Assembly (NCBI GenBank): GCA_021795135.1 | Contig: JAJYPT010000004.1 | Location: forward strand, 1 to 31,318 | Length of the DNA: 31,318 nucleotides | Origin: Actinomycetes bacterium | GTDB lineage: Bacteria; Actinomycetota; Acidimicrobiia; Acidimicrobiales; JAJYPT01 | Reading direction: 5' to 3' | Shown: positions 24,375 through 31,318 of the stretch, one piece after another | Layout of the letters: each line of letters begins with the position of its first letter | Numbering within the stretch: the stretch's first letter is position 1 | Made by a program: the position numbers and the translations under genes | Notes under the pieces: model-generated | Databases searched by the model: none | What the model was told of the DNA's origin: nothing | Seen by the model: only the letters and a program-made list of their open reading frames with translations

Positions 24375-25007
24375 CTAAGCCACACCGGCTGCTTGAGGAA
24401 CATCTGCTAAATCACGAGCTGTTATTACTTCGTCTAAAATCCCATAATCTTTTGCTTCAGTTGCACTCATGATGAAATCTCTATCAGTATCTTTTGCTAT
24501 TTTGGCAACGTCTTGACCTGTATGAAAAGCAAGTATTTGGTTTAAAAGATCTTTCATTCTAAGAATTTCTTTTGCTTGTAGCTCTATATCTGTAGCTTGA
24601 CCTGCTGCGCCTCCATAAGGTTGATGAATCAACACTCTTGCATGAGGCAAAGCAAAACGCTTTGAAGGGGTGCCTGCAGCCAATAAAACAGCCGCAGCAG
24701 AAGCTGCTTGACCATAGCAAAAAGTAGATACATCATTTTTAATGAATCTTATGGTGTCATAAATAGCGAATAAGGCAGTAATTTCGCCACCAGGAGAATT
24801 TATATAAAGATTTATATCCTTATCTGGGTCTTCTGCTTCTAAAAATAATAATTGTGCACAAACCAAATTAGCGATGTTGTCATCAATAGGAGTACCAAGA
24901 AAAATAATCCTTTCTCGCAATAAACGTGAGTAGAGATCATAAGCTCTCTCTCCCCTATTGGAAGATTCAACAACGGTGGGAACTAGGTAGTTATAAACCG
25001 GCTTCAT
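24375..25007 (-). CDS. clpP: ATP-dependent Clp protease proteolytic subunit
   Basis: A 210-residue serine protease. The catalytic triad is visible as Ser103 in GQAASAA, His128 in LIHQPYGG and Asp177 in DRDFIMSA. NSPGGEITALFAIYD and the C-terminal GILDEVI fit the family. It lies between tig and clpX, the usual order. Many actinobacteria carry two tandem clpP genes at this spot; only one is here, so a second copy, if any, is elsewhere. Confidence 0.97.
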   Translation of the reverse strand: MKPVYNYLVPTVVESSNRGERAYDLYSRLLRERIIFLGTPIDDNIANLVCAQLLFLEAEDPDKDINLYINSPGGEITALFAIYDTIRFIKNDVSTFCYGQAASAAAVLLAAGTPSKRFALPHARVLIHQPYGGAAGQATDIELQAKEILRMKDLLNQILAFHTGQDVAKIAKDTDRDFIMSATEAKDYGILDEVITARDLADVPQAAGVA

Positions 25008-25027
25008 TGTTATCCATTCTCCCAGAT

Positions 25028-26431
25028 TTATTGGGCTTTTTCACTGCTTTCGTTCAAAACTGTAGCGTTATTTTCTTCTTTTTTGTCTAGTGGGTTCTCA
25101 TCTTGTTCAAGTTCGCTATCATCAGGTTTTAGAATTTCTAAACTTTTCAAATCCACTACATTTCCTTGGGTATCAATTAACTCAATATTATCTATTAGCC
25201 AAGTAAGAGCTTTACCTTTTTTAATATCGCCACGTAGAGCTTCGATTTGATTATTATTTTCTAACTCTCGTCTAAATTGTTTAGGTTTTTGTTCATAATT
25301 TAGAGCCAATCGTTCAATCTCGGTATCAAGTTCTGAATCACTTACCTCAATACGCAAATCTTCAGCTACTGCTCTGAGGGCTAAATCAGCTTTTACTGCC
25401 TCAATTGAAGTGGCAGTAAGATTTTGTATCAATTGCTCTTGAGTAGTTTGAGTAGCATTTAAATAATCCTGTAAACTTGCTCCTTCAGATTCCAATCTAT
25501 GACCTAGATCATGAGCTCTTCTTTCGATTTCTTGATCTACTAAAGCTTTAGGAGGATCTTGGTCAACAAGTTTAATTAATTCTCTTACTATATTATCATT
25601 TAGAGCTAAACGCGCTTGTAGCTTTTTCAATTCATCAAGTTTTGTTGCTACATCATTTCTTAGTTCTTCCAAAGTATCGAACTCAGAAGCCTCAGATGCA
25701 AACTCATCATTTAACTCAGGTAAAATCTTTTCCTTTACATCTTTTACTAGAACTTTGAAACTAGTTTCAACTCCCGATACAGGAGAAGTAAATTCAAAAA
25801 TATCCCCAGCTTTGGAGCCTTCTAATTTTTCATCTAAGCCCTCTACTAAGCTAGCGCTACCTAGTTCATATACATAATCTTCTGCAGTAATTCCCTCAAC
25901 AGCTTGTCCGTTTTGAGATCCCCTAATATCAATTCTTATATGATCTTTTTCCTTAGCCGGACGCGTTACTTCTTCAAGATGTCCGAATTGATCTCTAAGC
26001 CTTTCTAAGCGTTGATCAACTTCTTCCTCACTTACCGAAATAGGATCTATACTAACCTTTAGGTCCCTATATCCTTGTAAGTCTAAATGAGGCATCACTT
26101 CTACCACTGCGTTAAAAAGCAATGGGCCTGATTCCCAACCGTCAGTTATGTCAATTTCTGGAGGAGCAATAGGTTCTATATTGGTTTGAAGGACAGCTTG
26201 CTCGTAGTATCTTGGAATAGCACTACGTACGGCCTCTTCTCGAGCCACTCCAGCCCCTAGGCGTGCTTCAATGATCTGCCTTGGCGCTTTTCCTGGACGA
26301 AATCCAGGTATGTTTACTTGCGAAGAAAGTTTTCGAAAAGCTTGGTCAATTTCTTGACTAAGCTCTGCTTCGTCTACCTCTACAGAAAGTTTGACCTTAT
26401 TATCTTCATCTGGAGCTACTGTTGCTTTCAT
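25028..26431 (-). CDS. tig: Trigger factor
   Basis: A 467-residue ribosome-associated chaperone and prolyl isomerase. The ribosome-binding signature is NIPGFRPGKAPRQIIEARLG (about 40-59). A PPIase domain follows (EKDHIRIDIRGSQNG to VKDVKEKILPELNDEFA) and then the helical C-terminal substrate domain. A charged, acidic tail (DDSELEQDENPLDKKEENN region) extends the end, as in actinobacterial homologues. It leads the tig-clpP-clpX unit, 20 bp before clpP, and is divergent from an unknown membrane protein gene. Confidence 0.95.
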   Translation of the reverse strand: MKATVAPDEDNKVKLSVEVDEAELSQEIDQAFRKLSSQVNIPGFRPGKAPRQIIEARLGAGVAREEAVRSAIPRYYEQAVLQTNIEPIAPPEIDITDGWESGPLLFNAVVEVMPHLDLQGYRDLKVSIDPISVSEEEVDQRLERLRDQFGHLEEVTRPAKEKDHIRIDIRGSQNGQAVEGITAEDYVYELGSASLVEGLDEKLEGSKAGDIFEFTSPVSGVETSFKVLVKDVKEKILPELNDEFASEASEFDTLEELRNDVATKLDELKKLQARLALNDNIVRELIKLVDQDPPKALVDQEIERRAHDLGHRLESEGASLQDYLNATQTTQEQLIQNLTATSIEAVKADLALRAVAEDLRIEVSDSELDTEIERLALNYEQKPKQFRRELENNNQIEALRGDIKKGKALTWLIDNIELIDTQGNVVDLKSLEILKPDDSELEQDENPLDKKEENNATVLNESSEKAQ

Positions 26432-26455
26432 ATCTTTTATGAAGTCTAGTAGAGC

Positions 26456-26484
26456 ATAGCCTCTTGTGTTTAAAAAGAGGCTAT
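26456..26484. promoter_or_regulatory. Hairpin in the tig / membrane-protein divergent promoter region
   Basis: ATAGCCTCTT (26456-26465) pairs exactly with AAGAGGCTAT (26475-26484) around a 9-nt loop. It begins 24 bp upstream of the tig start and lies 53 bp before the plus-strand gene. No U-run follows on either strand, so it is not a terminator. An operator or 5' leader element of tig is possible; the sequence gives no clue to the regulator. Confidence 0.4.
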
Positions 26485-26537
26485 AGAAATACTTATACTA
26501 AAGCTATTAGAATAAATTATTTTAGAAAGGCCTTCAG

Positions 26538-27197
26538 ATGCAAAATAGAAAAAAGCTAGATGAAGATCTTTTTCAAAAGATAATTATTCCATTAATTGCT
26601 TGTTTGTTAATTGGAATATCTTCATGGTTTCACCCTGGATATACAACTTCTACAGTTGCAGCATTAGCAAGAATCAAAAGCGATAAATATTGGATGATTG
26701 TACACTTTGGGTTATTAATTGGAGTACTAATTTTAGATATATCGCTTTGGAAATTATTTAATTCTTTTTCAACTAAATCTTCTTGGAATATTTGGAGTTT
26801 CATTTTCAAACTAGGAATATTTATAAATATAGCTTTATACATTCCCTTTTTATCTATAGATGGTTTTGCCGGAGCAATACTAGCGAACTCTTCTGCTTTT
26901 AGTAATCCTGTCTATGCTTCTCAAGCTGTAAGTGTTCTTTTTGCCAGTCCAGTCACTAACTTGTTAGGACTCATAGGAGGAGCAGGTTGGATACTTGCTA
27001 GTTTAGGAATTATCATGAGGACTTTAGATAAAAAAGATACTCCAATTTTTGGGGCAATAATGATCCTTATAGGATCAATAATTTTAGATATTTCCCATGC
27101 TAAATACATAGGATCTACAGCAGCAATATTTTTTCTAATTGGAATTTTGAAAATAAATTCTTCTCTTAGGATAAAAACTAATACTACTAGTACTTAG
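26538..27197 (+). CDS. Six-TM membrane protein of unknown function
   Basis: A 219-residue protein with about six hydrophobic helices (about 14-28, 52-69, 84-104, 128-157, 166-182 and 188-203 by eye). Motifs that may matter are WFHPGYTTSTVAALARI in the first loop and a buried-looking DISHAKYIGSTAAIFF near the end. AGAAAGG lies 8 nt before the ATG. I do not recognise the family. Divergent from tig and overlapping the convergent SAF-domain gene by 11 bp. It may belong functionally to the accessory operon on its right, but it is on the opposite strand. Confidence 0.6.
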   Translation: MQNRKKLDEDLFQKIIIPLIACLLIGISSWFHPGYTTSTVAALARIKSDKYWMIVHFGLLIGVLILDISLWKLFNSFSTKSSWNIWSFIFKLGIFINIALYIPFLSIDGFAGAILANSSAFSNPVYASQAVSVLFASPVTNLLGLIGGAGWILASLGIIMRTLDKKDTPIFGAIMILIGSIILDISHAKYIGSTAAIFFLIGILKINSSLRIKTNTTST

Positions 27198-27615
27198 GTA
27201 AAATACATGCAGATGGTGGAGGTGGAGGCAAAGCTCCTTGTTTTAAAACATGAGGCTCAATTGCATTTACCAACAATGGAGCATCTACAACAGTTGGTTG
27301 CTTTAAATACTGTCCTGGAATTAACTTAATCATAAATCCTGGTAGTAACTCTGTAGTTTGATTATTGTTCGCTCTTATGTTTACCGTTACCAAATCAGCT
27401 GTAGTCAATCGAGTACCTGCAGGCAGGCTATAGCGAGTAGCTACAACAGATTGCAAGGGAGGCAAAGTTAGACGAAACAAGGCATAGCTTGAAATTCCAA
27501 AAATAATAATTGCAATTAAAATAAGTTTTTTATTAGTTAATTTTTTATTAGTTAATCTGACTAATAAAGTATTAGATTTTTTTGGACTTTCTTCTAAAAA
27601 ATTACTCAGTATCAT
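27187..27615 (-). CDS. Single-TM SAF-domain protein (CpaB/RcpC-like)
   Basis: A 142-residue protein: a basic N-terminus, one TM helix (31-50), then an extracytoplasmic SAF-like domain at about 59-120 (LPAGTRLTTADLVTV ... LPGFMIKLIPGQYLKQPTVVDAPLL) and a Pro-rich end with one Cys (PPPPPSACILPKY). SAF domains occur in pilus assembly protein CpaB/RcpC and in antifreeze/sialate-type proteins; no pilus genes are near. Its ATG overlaps the TGA of the thioredoxin-like gene (ATGA), so it belongs to that operon. A role in anchoring or delivering to an exported redox partner is a guess. Confidence 0.6.
   Translation of the reverse strand: MILSNFLEESPKKSNTLLVRLTNKKLTNKKLILIAIIIFGISSYALFRLTLPPLQSVVATRYSLPAGTRLTTADLVTVNIRANNNQTTELLPGFMIKLIPGQYLKQPTVVDAPLLVNAIEPHVLKQGALPPPPPSACILPKY
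27526..27555. repeat. Perfect 15-bp tandem duplication within the SAF-protein gene
   Basis: TTTTTTATTAGTTAA occurs twice in a row (27526-27540 and 27541-27555). It keeps the frame and doubles LTNKK in the protein (LTNKKLTNKKL, residues 21-31) just before the TM helix. It looks like a recent slippage event that lengthens the cytoplasmic basic tail. Confidence 0.8.
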
Positions 27616-27866
27616 GCTAGAGCTTCTACGTATTGCCTAATGTCTTTTTCTTTCGCCCCACCCACAAAAGCTACCTTGCCATTTATTGCCAAAACAGGAC
27701 AAGCCATAATCCCATAACGAGAAGCTTCCTCAGGATAATCGATAAGATTAATTTCTTCCAAATCCATATTTGAATATTCGAGTTGCAAACTATTTAATAT
27801 TTTCTCCATGCTAAGACAATTGGGACATCCTGGCATGGTAAAAAACTCAAATCTGATCCGTTCCAT
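27612..27866 (-). CDS. Small thioredoxin/glutaredoxin-fold protein with CPNC active site
   Basis: An 84-residue protein with a minimal thioredoxin fold. FFTMPGCPNCLSMEKIL carries the redox pair Cys14-x-x-Cys17, and ACPVLAINGKVAFVGG holds the cis-Pro57 preceded by a third Cys56. Length and layout fit small thioredoxin-like (thioredoxin_3) or glutaredoxin-like proteins. There is no signal peptide, so it is cytosolic. It follows the CcdA-like gene by 6 bp and overlaps the SAF gene by 4 bp. I infer it supplies electrons to the CcdA-like protein. Confidence 0.8.
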   Translation of the reverse strand: MERIRFEFFTMPGCPNCLSMEKILNSLQLEYSNMDLEEINLIDYPEEASRYGIMACPVLAINGKVAFVGGAKEKDIRQYVEALA

Positions 27867-27872
27867 TTGTCT

Positions 27873-28892
27873 TTAAGATCCTTCTGCAAAAAGATATTTA
27901 TTAATATTTTTAGCTCTTATCCATTTTGAAATCGAATATGTCAACGGTGCCAAAAGCATAAATATAAATAACCAAGGAGTCCACCATAAAGAAGAAGGAG
28001 AAGGCCCACCTCCTGGATCGATTTCCATTACTTTTGCCCCACCTATACTTTTCAAAAACTCATTCCAGCCTAAATGAAAAGAAGTAGCTTCAAACCATGG
28101 ATGAGAAGTTCCCATAAATACAACTATTACAGCTCCCAATAAAACTAATAAAGAACCATTAAATAATTGAACAAATCCCCTATTTTTAATTATGCCCTTT
28201 AGTGGATCAAAACCAAAAGAAGCAGCTACAGCGATTGCCAAGATTGGAGTAATACGTCCTAATCCTTGGATAAAACCTACAAAAGCTCCATAAACTGGAG
28301 ACCCTGAGACTGCCACGCTTCCAAGTAAGAGATACCAACTAGGACAAGGACAACCCAAACCTGCATTCCCAAGCAAAAGACCCAAGGAAAAAGCCTGAAC
28401 ATAAGGTGCTTTGTTGACAAAAAAAGTAGGAAGAGAGCCTCCATAGCTAGGAAGTTTAAAAGGAATTATCTTCAGTTCCGCTAGGCCAAATACATAAGCT
28501 GCAACTCCTCCTAATACCCACATAGCTGAAGTTGTAGCAGTTATTCCTACATAATGACCTATTTCTGCTACAACAATTCCATAAAGAGCCAAAGTAGCAG
28601 AAACTCCAATTCCAAAAACAAGAGTCATAGTTATTGCTTTTCGCAGCGAATGCTTTGCTGCTAATGGAACGATTACAAATACCATTGGCAAAGTACAAGG
28701 AAGCACTAGCATAGTCATTCCAGATGCATATGAAAGTAATATTCCTGTGCCTTGAATTCCATTAGATGTACTTACATATGCTTCACCAGTTACAAAAAAC
28801 GAAACTGCAACTATTAGTGCCCCTAAAATTAATCCTATTTTTGGAGTATTTTTCATTTTGATCAGTCCACGTCCCAATTCAAAACCTCTCAT
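27873..28892 (-). CDS. CcdA/DsbD-type transmembrane thiol electron carrier
   Basis: A 339-residue polytopic protein with about seven to eight TM helices. LPCTLPM (Cys66) in the second helix and GLGCPCPSWYLLLGS (Cys181, Cys183) in a later helix match the paired CcdA/DsbD motifs, in which one membrane cysteine from each repeat forms the electron-carrying disulfide. A periplasm-facing Gly/Pro-rich segment (IDPGGGPSPSSLWW) and an extra C-terminal helix lengthen it beyond plain CcdA. AGGG lies 7 nt before the ATG at 28892. By family knowledge it carries reducing power outwards from a cytosolic thioredoxin. It lies between the propeller lipoprotein and the CPNC protein genes. Confidence 0.78.
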   Translation of the reverse strand: MRGFELGRGLIKMKNTPKIGLILGALIVAVSFFVTGEAYVSTSNGIQGTGILLSYASGMTMLVLPCTLPMVFVIVPLAAKHSLRKAITMTLVFGIGVSATLALYGIVVAEIGHYVGITATTSAMWVLGGVAAYVFGLAELKIIPFKLPSYGGSLPTFFVNKAPYVQAFSLGLLLGNAGLGCPCPSWYLLLGSVAVSGSPVYGAFVGFIQGLGRITPILAIAVAASFGFDPLKGIIKNRGFVQLFNGSLLVLLGAVIVVFMGTSHPWFEATSFHLGWNEFLKSIGGAKVMEIDPGGGPSPSSLWWTPWLFIFMLLAPLTYSISKWIRAKNINKYLFAEGS

Positions 28893-28901
28893 AAAACTGC
28901 C

Positions 28902-29996
28902 CTAAGCAGTTTTATGAGCTTTCTGAGTCCAGTGATACAAAGTTGGAGCAAGACCAACTGGATCTTTTCCTACTTTGATAAGTTTCATCACTTTAAATGT
29001 ATGGGTATTTATCGCAGCTATTGAATTAATGCCTTCTAGGGTTACATAAAAAATGTTTGCATTGTAGGAAAAAGCTCCTACCCGTGGCAATCCACCAACT
29101 GGAAGTTTAATAGTGTGAATTACTTTAAAACCAGCAGTACTTACAACGCTAATGGTAGAAGATTTACGATTGATTACAAAATCGTATTTACCATTAGGAG
29201 TAAATTCATCTGTATGAGGGCCTATACCTATTCCATTTTTTTGGGTAAGTACTTTGATCAAAGTAGGATGGGTTGGGTTAGCAAGACTCATATAAGCAAC
29301 CGAACCCTTACCAGAAGATCCTTCAACTGCCCAGATTTTTCCATTCCAAGAAACAGTTCCCATAAAAGACTTCTTGATAGGACTTGGACCCGTATATACC
29401 GTGGCGCCAGTAGCAGTATTTACTACTTGCAACTGACTACTATAAAGATCTGGTATGTAAGCATATTTACCAGTGGTATTTAGGCTTACATCACAAAGAC
29501 CGACTTTACCTGGAACTGTAACTTTTTTCTCAATTGTTCCAAATAAAGCGCTTTTGGGATTCATATTTACCCAAAGAACTTGATCTGTGGCTCTAGCAAC
29601 TATGACACCAGTTTTTCCCCCTGGCAACATAGCAACCCATAGTCCCTTTGCTGCATTGAGAGAAATGCTGGCAACAGAGCGCAAGGTACTATCTTTCAAA
29701 ATAGTAACTTTAGTAGGAGAAGGTACTAATAAGTAACCGCTTCCCAAGCCATATTGGTTCGAAGGATACATTCCATAAGCTGGAAAATTTACAGCTTTGA
29801 CAACTTTAATTTGATTATTTGTAGGATCTACTACACTTATCGTATGACTTTTTTTATTAAAAACATAAATTAAGTCCTTTGGTAAAGTAGCAACCCCGAC
29901 ATTGCTGCCCCCACAAGCAGCTAAAGTTGTACCCATAATAGAGATACTAAAAAATCCCGCCAACAACTTCCGTGTCTTTATAAGACCTTTTTTCAA
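28902..29996 (-). CDS. Exported beta-propeller lipoprotein (YVTN/NHL-like)
   Basis: A 364-residue protein starting with TTG at 29996 after a GGGGGAAAG site. A signal peptide with lipobox LAAC (Cys28) implies a membrane-anchored lipoprotein. The mature part has propeller-blade repeats such as DLIYVFNKKSHTISVVDPTNNQI, KYAYIPDLYSSQLQVVNTATG, KYDFVINRKSSTISVVSTAGF and NIFYVTLEGINSIAAINTHTF, typical of YVTN-type seven-bladed propellers. No cysteine besides the lipid anchor and one internal Cys in the GLCDVS blade. Propellers of this kind bind partners or metals; no catalytic role can be read. It precedes the CcdA-like gene by 9 bp. Confidence 0.8.
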   Translation of the reverse strand: MKKGLIKTRKLLAGFFSISIMGTTLAACGGSNVGVATLPKDLIYVFNKKSHTISVVDPTNNQIKVVKAVNFPAYGMYPSNQYGLGSGYLLVPSPTKVTILKDSTLRSVASISLNAAKGLWVAMLPGGKTGVIVARATDQVLWVNMNPKSALFGTIEKKVTVPGKVGLCDVSLNTTGKYAYIPDLYSSQLQVVNTATGATVYTGPSPIKKSFMGTVSWNGKIWAVEGSSGKGSVAYMSLANPTHPTLIKVLTQKNGIGIGPHTDEFTPNGKYDFVINRKSSTISVVSTAGFKVIHTIKLPVGGLPRVGAFSYNANIFYVTLEGINSIAAINTHTFKVMKLIKVGKDPVGLAPTLYHWTQKAHKTA

Positions 29997-30041
29997 CTTT
30001 CCCCCTGCATTTGATGAATCAACCTTTAAGGTCTAATTCAT

Positions 30042-30218
30042 TCAATTCCAATAAACTACTTTGTCACTTGTAGCAATCAATTCAAGTATCTTTTTCCCAT
30101 CTCCTTGTTGCCCAGATACTCGTAACACTGAAGGATTTGGGTCATCTGAACGCAAAGAAATTATTTTTTCCATTATTGATTCATCCACATTGCCTACTAC
30201 TACATGGTTTATTTTCAA
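30042..30218 (-). CDS. Small DsrH/TusB-like protein (58 aa)
   Basis: This gene is easily missed because it is short. It starts with TTG at 30218, with AAAGGAAAA 5-12 nt upstream, just after the stop of the DsrF-like gene. Its product begins MKINHVVVGNVDESIMEKII and ends LELIATSDKVVYWN. The final helix-strand end, SDKVVYW, resembles the tail of DsrH/TusB proteins (…HxVxW), though the protein is shorter than the usual ~95 residues and lacks the N-terminal strand with its Cys. It is in the same frame as the preceding gene, separated by one TGA. No hairpin follows that TGA, so I treat them as two genes. Confidence 0.5.
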   Translation of the reverse strand: MKINHVVVGNVDESIMEKIISLRSDDPNPSVLRVSGQQGDGKKILELIATSDKVVYWN

Positions 30219-30230
30219 ATGATTTTCCTT

Positions 30231-30512
30231 TCAAAAAGTAACTATCTCATCATAACTATCCATCAACTTGGCAATGTTTTCCCAAGAAGTAGTAGTTATG
30301 CGATTATCAGAAAAAGAAGCAAATACAGGAACGTCTGAAAATTCTAGAGTTTCAAGATGAGTAGCTATATCTGGATCATCACTCAAAGACTCACCCAGTA
30401 AAATTACTTCTACTTCGTCATCGCAAAGAGGAAGGGCACTTGCCATTCTCAAACCTTCTGCATCTCTTTGAGGATTTACCAGTACTGCTATTTTTTTGAC
30501 CTTTTTATCCAT
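30231..30512 (-). CDS. DsrE/DsrF-like small protein
   Basis: The start is ATG 30512, which shares its A with the TGA stop of the upstream gene (TGATG); a longer start at 30536 would overlap that gene. The 93-residue product reads KIAVLVNPQRDAEGLRMAS, then EVEVILLGES and DVPVFASFSDN, the alternating strand-helix pattern of the DsrE/F fold. One Cys (about residue 30, PLCDDE) is at a position not typical for sulfur transfer. Likely a non-catalytic subunit of a DsrEFH/TusBCD-like complex, by position between DsrE-like and DsrH-like genes (inference). Confidence 0.6.
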   Translation of the reverse strand: MDKKVKKIAVLVNPQRDAEGLRMASALPLCDDEVEVILLGESLSDDPDIATHLETLEFSDVPVFASFSDNRITTTSWENIAKLMDSYDEIVTF

Positions 30513-30856
30513 CACATACTCACTATATGAGAACATTCATGCATCATTACTGCATTATGGTATTGGCCTGCCATATTGATCTTTTCAGGAGCTTCGATAC
30601 CCCTTCTTTGAGCACTTAAATCACAACCAGAATAATCACCAGAAGGAAGAGAGTTGATCCAATCAAAATCTTTTAACAAATTGATAGCATCATCCATAAA
30701 AAAGACCATAGTTTCTATCCCTACTGCAGAAGCTTCTTTTAAGAGATCTTCTAGCAAAGATTTATTTTCTGATTTAGAAATCAAAATTCCTAGTGGACCA
30801 TTTTGAAAAGATTCTTTAACTATTTGTTCATAATTAGAATCAATAGCAACTTGCAT
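30512..30856 (-). CDS. DsrE/TusD-like sulfur-carrier protein
   Basis: The start is ATG 30856 with GGAGG 6 nt upstream; the upstream TTG at 30862 is less likely. The product has 114 residues with the DsrE fold: GPLGILISKSE, LEDLLKEASAVGIETMVFFMDDAI, then SGCDLSAQRRGI, where Cys78 sits at the place of the persulfide-carrying Cys of DsrE/TusD. EKINMAGQYHNAVMMHECSH adds Cys108 and several His and Met. By family knowledge such proteins pass persulfide sulfur between TusA and later carriers; related domains occur in selenium-linked YedF proteins. Coupled to both neighbours by TGATG overlaps. Confidence 0.7.
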   Translation of the reverse strand: MQVAIDSNYEQIVKESFQNGPLGILISKSENKSLLEDLLKEASAVGIETMVFFMDDAINLLKDFDWINSLPSGDYSGCDLSAQRRGIEAPEKINMAGQYHNAVMMHECSHIVSM

Positions 30857-31143
30857 CAACAACCTCCAAAACTACTAGCGACAGGTGACGATTTTGTTGA
30901 AGAAGCAGCTGTAGGAGTATGAGTTCCTACATTCATTCCCCAAAATACTGGGGGTTTTTGATTGAGATAGCTACTTCCAAATATTGCAACATATATAGGT
31001 GATAACAGAGAAAAAACTGCTATCAATACAACGATGGTTTTAATTATTGTTGATTTTATATTTTTAGGATTAGCAGCTTTATAGCTTTCCTCCATCATTT
31101 GAATATCTTGTTCAGAAGATTGTGAAACTTGGGTTGTGCTCAT
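30856..31143 (-). CDS. Small single-TM protein with C-terminal GGC, sulfur-relay operon
   Basis: A 95-residue protein: a soluble, acidic N-terminal third, one TM helix (about 32-56), then an outer Ser/Thr/Pro-rich tail ending SSFGGC. I recognise no family. The bases coding for Gly-Gly also form the GGAGG ribosome-binding site of the next gene, and the TGA stop overlaps its ATG, so the C-terminal GGC may partly reflect that signal. Its ATG overlaps the TusA-like stop (ATGA). It may anchor the soluble carriers at the membrane (inference). Confidence 0.6.
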   Translation of the reverse strand: MSTTQVSQSSEQDIQMMEESYKAANPKNIKSTIIKTIVVLIAVFSLLSPIYVAIFGSSYLNQKPPVFWGMNVGTHTPTAASSTKSSPVASSFGGC

Positions 31144-31318
31144 CTAGTTAAAGCTCCTTCCTTTTGAGAATTTTTCTGTATATATAACTTCCAATCAGTA
31201 CCACTTCTTACTGTCCCAAGGTGAGAAGCACCTATATCGTTCATGATGGTAGGTATGAGTTCAGGAGAAGAAGGATTATCTACAATAAGTTCCAAGACTT
31301 GTCCGGCATCCATTTCTT
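31140..31318 (-). CDS. TusA/SirA-like sulfurtransferase, partial (C-terminal part)
   Basis: Only the last 58 residues are in the window; the start lies beyond 31318. The visible part reads EMDAGQVLELIVDNPSSPEL, then IPTIMNDIGASHLGTV, then DWKLYIQKN, matching the second half of TusA: (M)xxGxxLEVxxDDPxxxxDIP, a helix, and the WxFxIxK strand. The CPxP active site lies in the missing half. TusA proteins accept persulfide sulfur and pass it to DsrE-type partners, as the next genes suggest. The TGA stop overlaps the ATG of the single-TM gene. Confidence 0.75.
   Translation of the reverse strand, partial: EMDAGQVLELIVDNPSSPELIPTIMNDIGASHLGTVRSGTDWKLYIQKNSQKEGALTR

Noticed and set aside
1..31318. 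Reassigned TGA (tryptophan or other) as the explanation of the in-frame TGAs.
   Set aside because: Trp is encoded by TGG throughout, and TGA ends proA, obg, mreC, mreD and several small genes at the expected C-termini.
14685..31318. CRISPR arrays, tRNA or rRNA genes.
   Set aside because: I saw no regularly spaced repeats, cloverleaf-like segments or rRNA motifs in the intergenic regions, which are mostly short.

Overview
The window is an AT-rich actinobacterial chromosome segment. The minus strand carries one long chain of housekeeping genes in an order typical of Actinobacteriota: tig-clpP-clpX-folC-ndk-mreB-mreC-mreD-mrdA-rne-rplU-rpmA-obg-proB-proA, a phosphatase of the GpgP/GpmB type, then nadD-rsfS. 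The plant-type (class II) DAHP synthase and the N-terminally extended RNase E/G also fit this phylum. Low GC together with retained rod-shape genes and metalloid-resistance genes suggests a low-GC member of Acidimicrobiia or a relative. That placement is inference from memory of gene order; no search was run.

Layout. 1-86: the end of an IS21-type element whose body lies outside the window. 203-2374: metalloid block with an ArsR repressor carrying the arsenite-binding Cys-x-Cys motif, a divergent ArsB pump, and a convergent second repressor with the cysteine pattern of the Cd/Pb sensor CmtR. 2457-4256: a small membrane protein and a split, strongly diverged cytochrome b (N- and C-terminal halves), closed by an intrinsic terminator. 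4388-5974 (minus): nadD, rsfS and a DCC-family (DUF393) thiol-disulfide oxidoreductase gene. 6036-7379 (plus): DAHP synthase. 7348-16445 (minus): phosphatase, proA, a coupled flavin-monooxygenase/P450 pair placed between proA and proB, obg, L27, L21 and RNase E/G. 16777-26431 (minus): cell-shape genes, ndk, folC, clpX, clpP and trigger factor. 26538-27197 (plus): an unknown membrane protein. 27187-31318 (minus): a tightly packed accessory operon of TusA-like, single-TM, DsrE-like, DsrF-like and small DsrH-like proteins, then a beta-propeller lipoprotein, a CcdA-like membrane protein, a CxxC thioredoxin-like protein and a SAF-domain membrane protein.

Most important observation. The DCC-family gene after rsfS looks truncated only if both TGA codons are read as stops. 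Read through, it starts at an ATG at 4789 and both TGAs fall exactly on the two cysteines of the family's DCxxC active site, giving a UxxU motif. A hairpin with a GGUC apical loop begins shortly after the second TGA; its loop is 17 nt from that TGA, close to the spacing in the E. coli fdhF SECIS. TGA is an ordinary stop in proA, obg, mreC and mreD here, so this is not a reassigned code. The simplest reading is a double-selenocysteine thiol-disulfide oxidoreductase.

How parts may work together (inference). The right-hand operon looks like a sulfur or selenium relay (TusA/DsrE-type carriers) combined with a route for moving thiol electrons across the membrane (CcdA-like, CxxC protein) to exported partners (propeller lipoprotein, SAF protein). 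The left end handles metalloids. A Sec-dependent oxidoreductase in the same genome makes a selenium role for the relay worth testing, but nothing in the window proves it.
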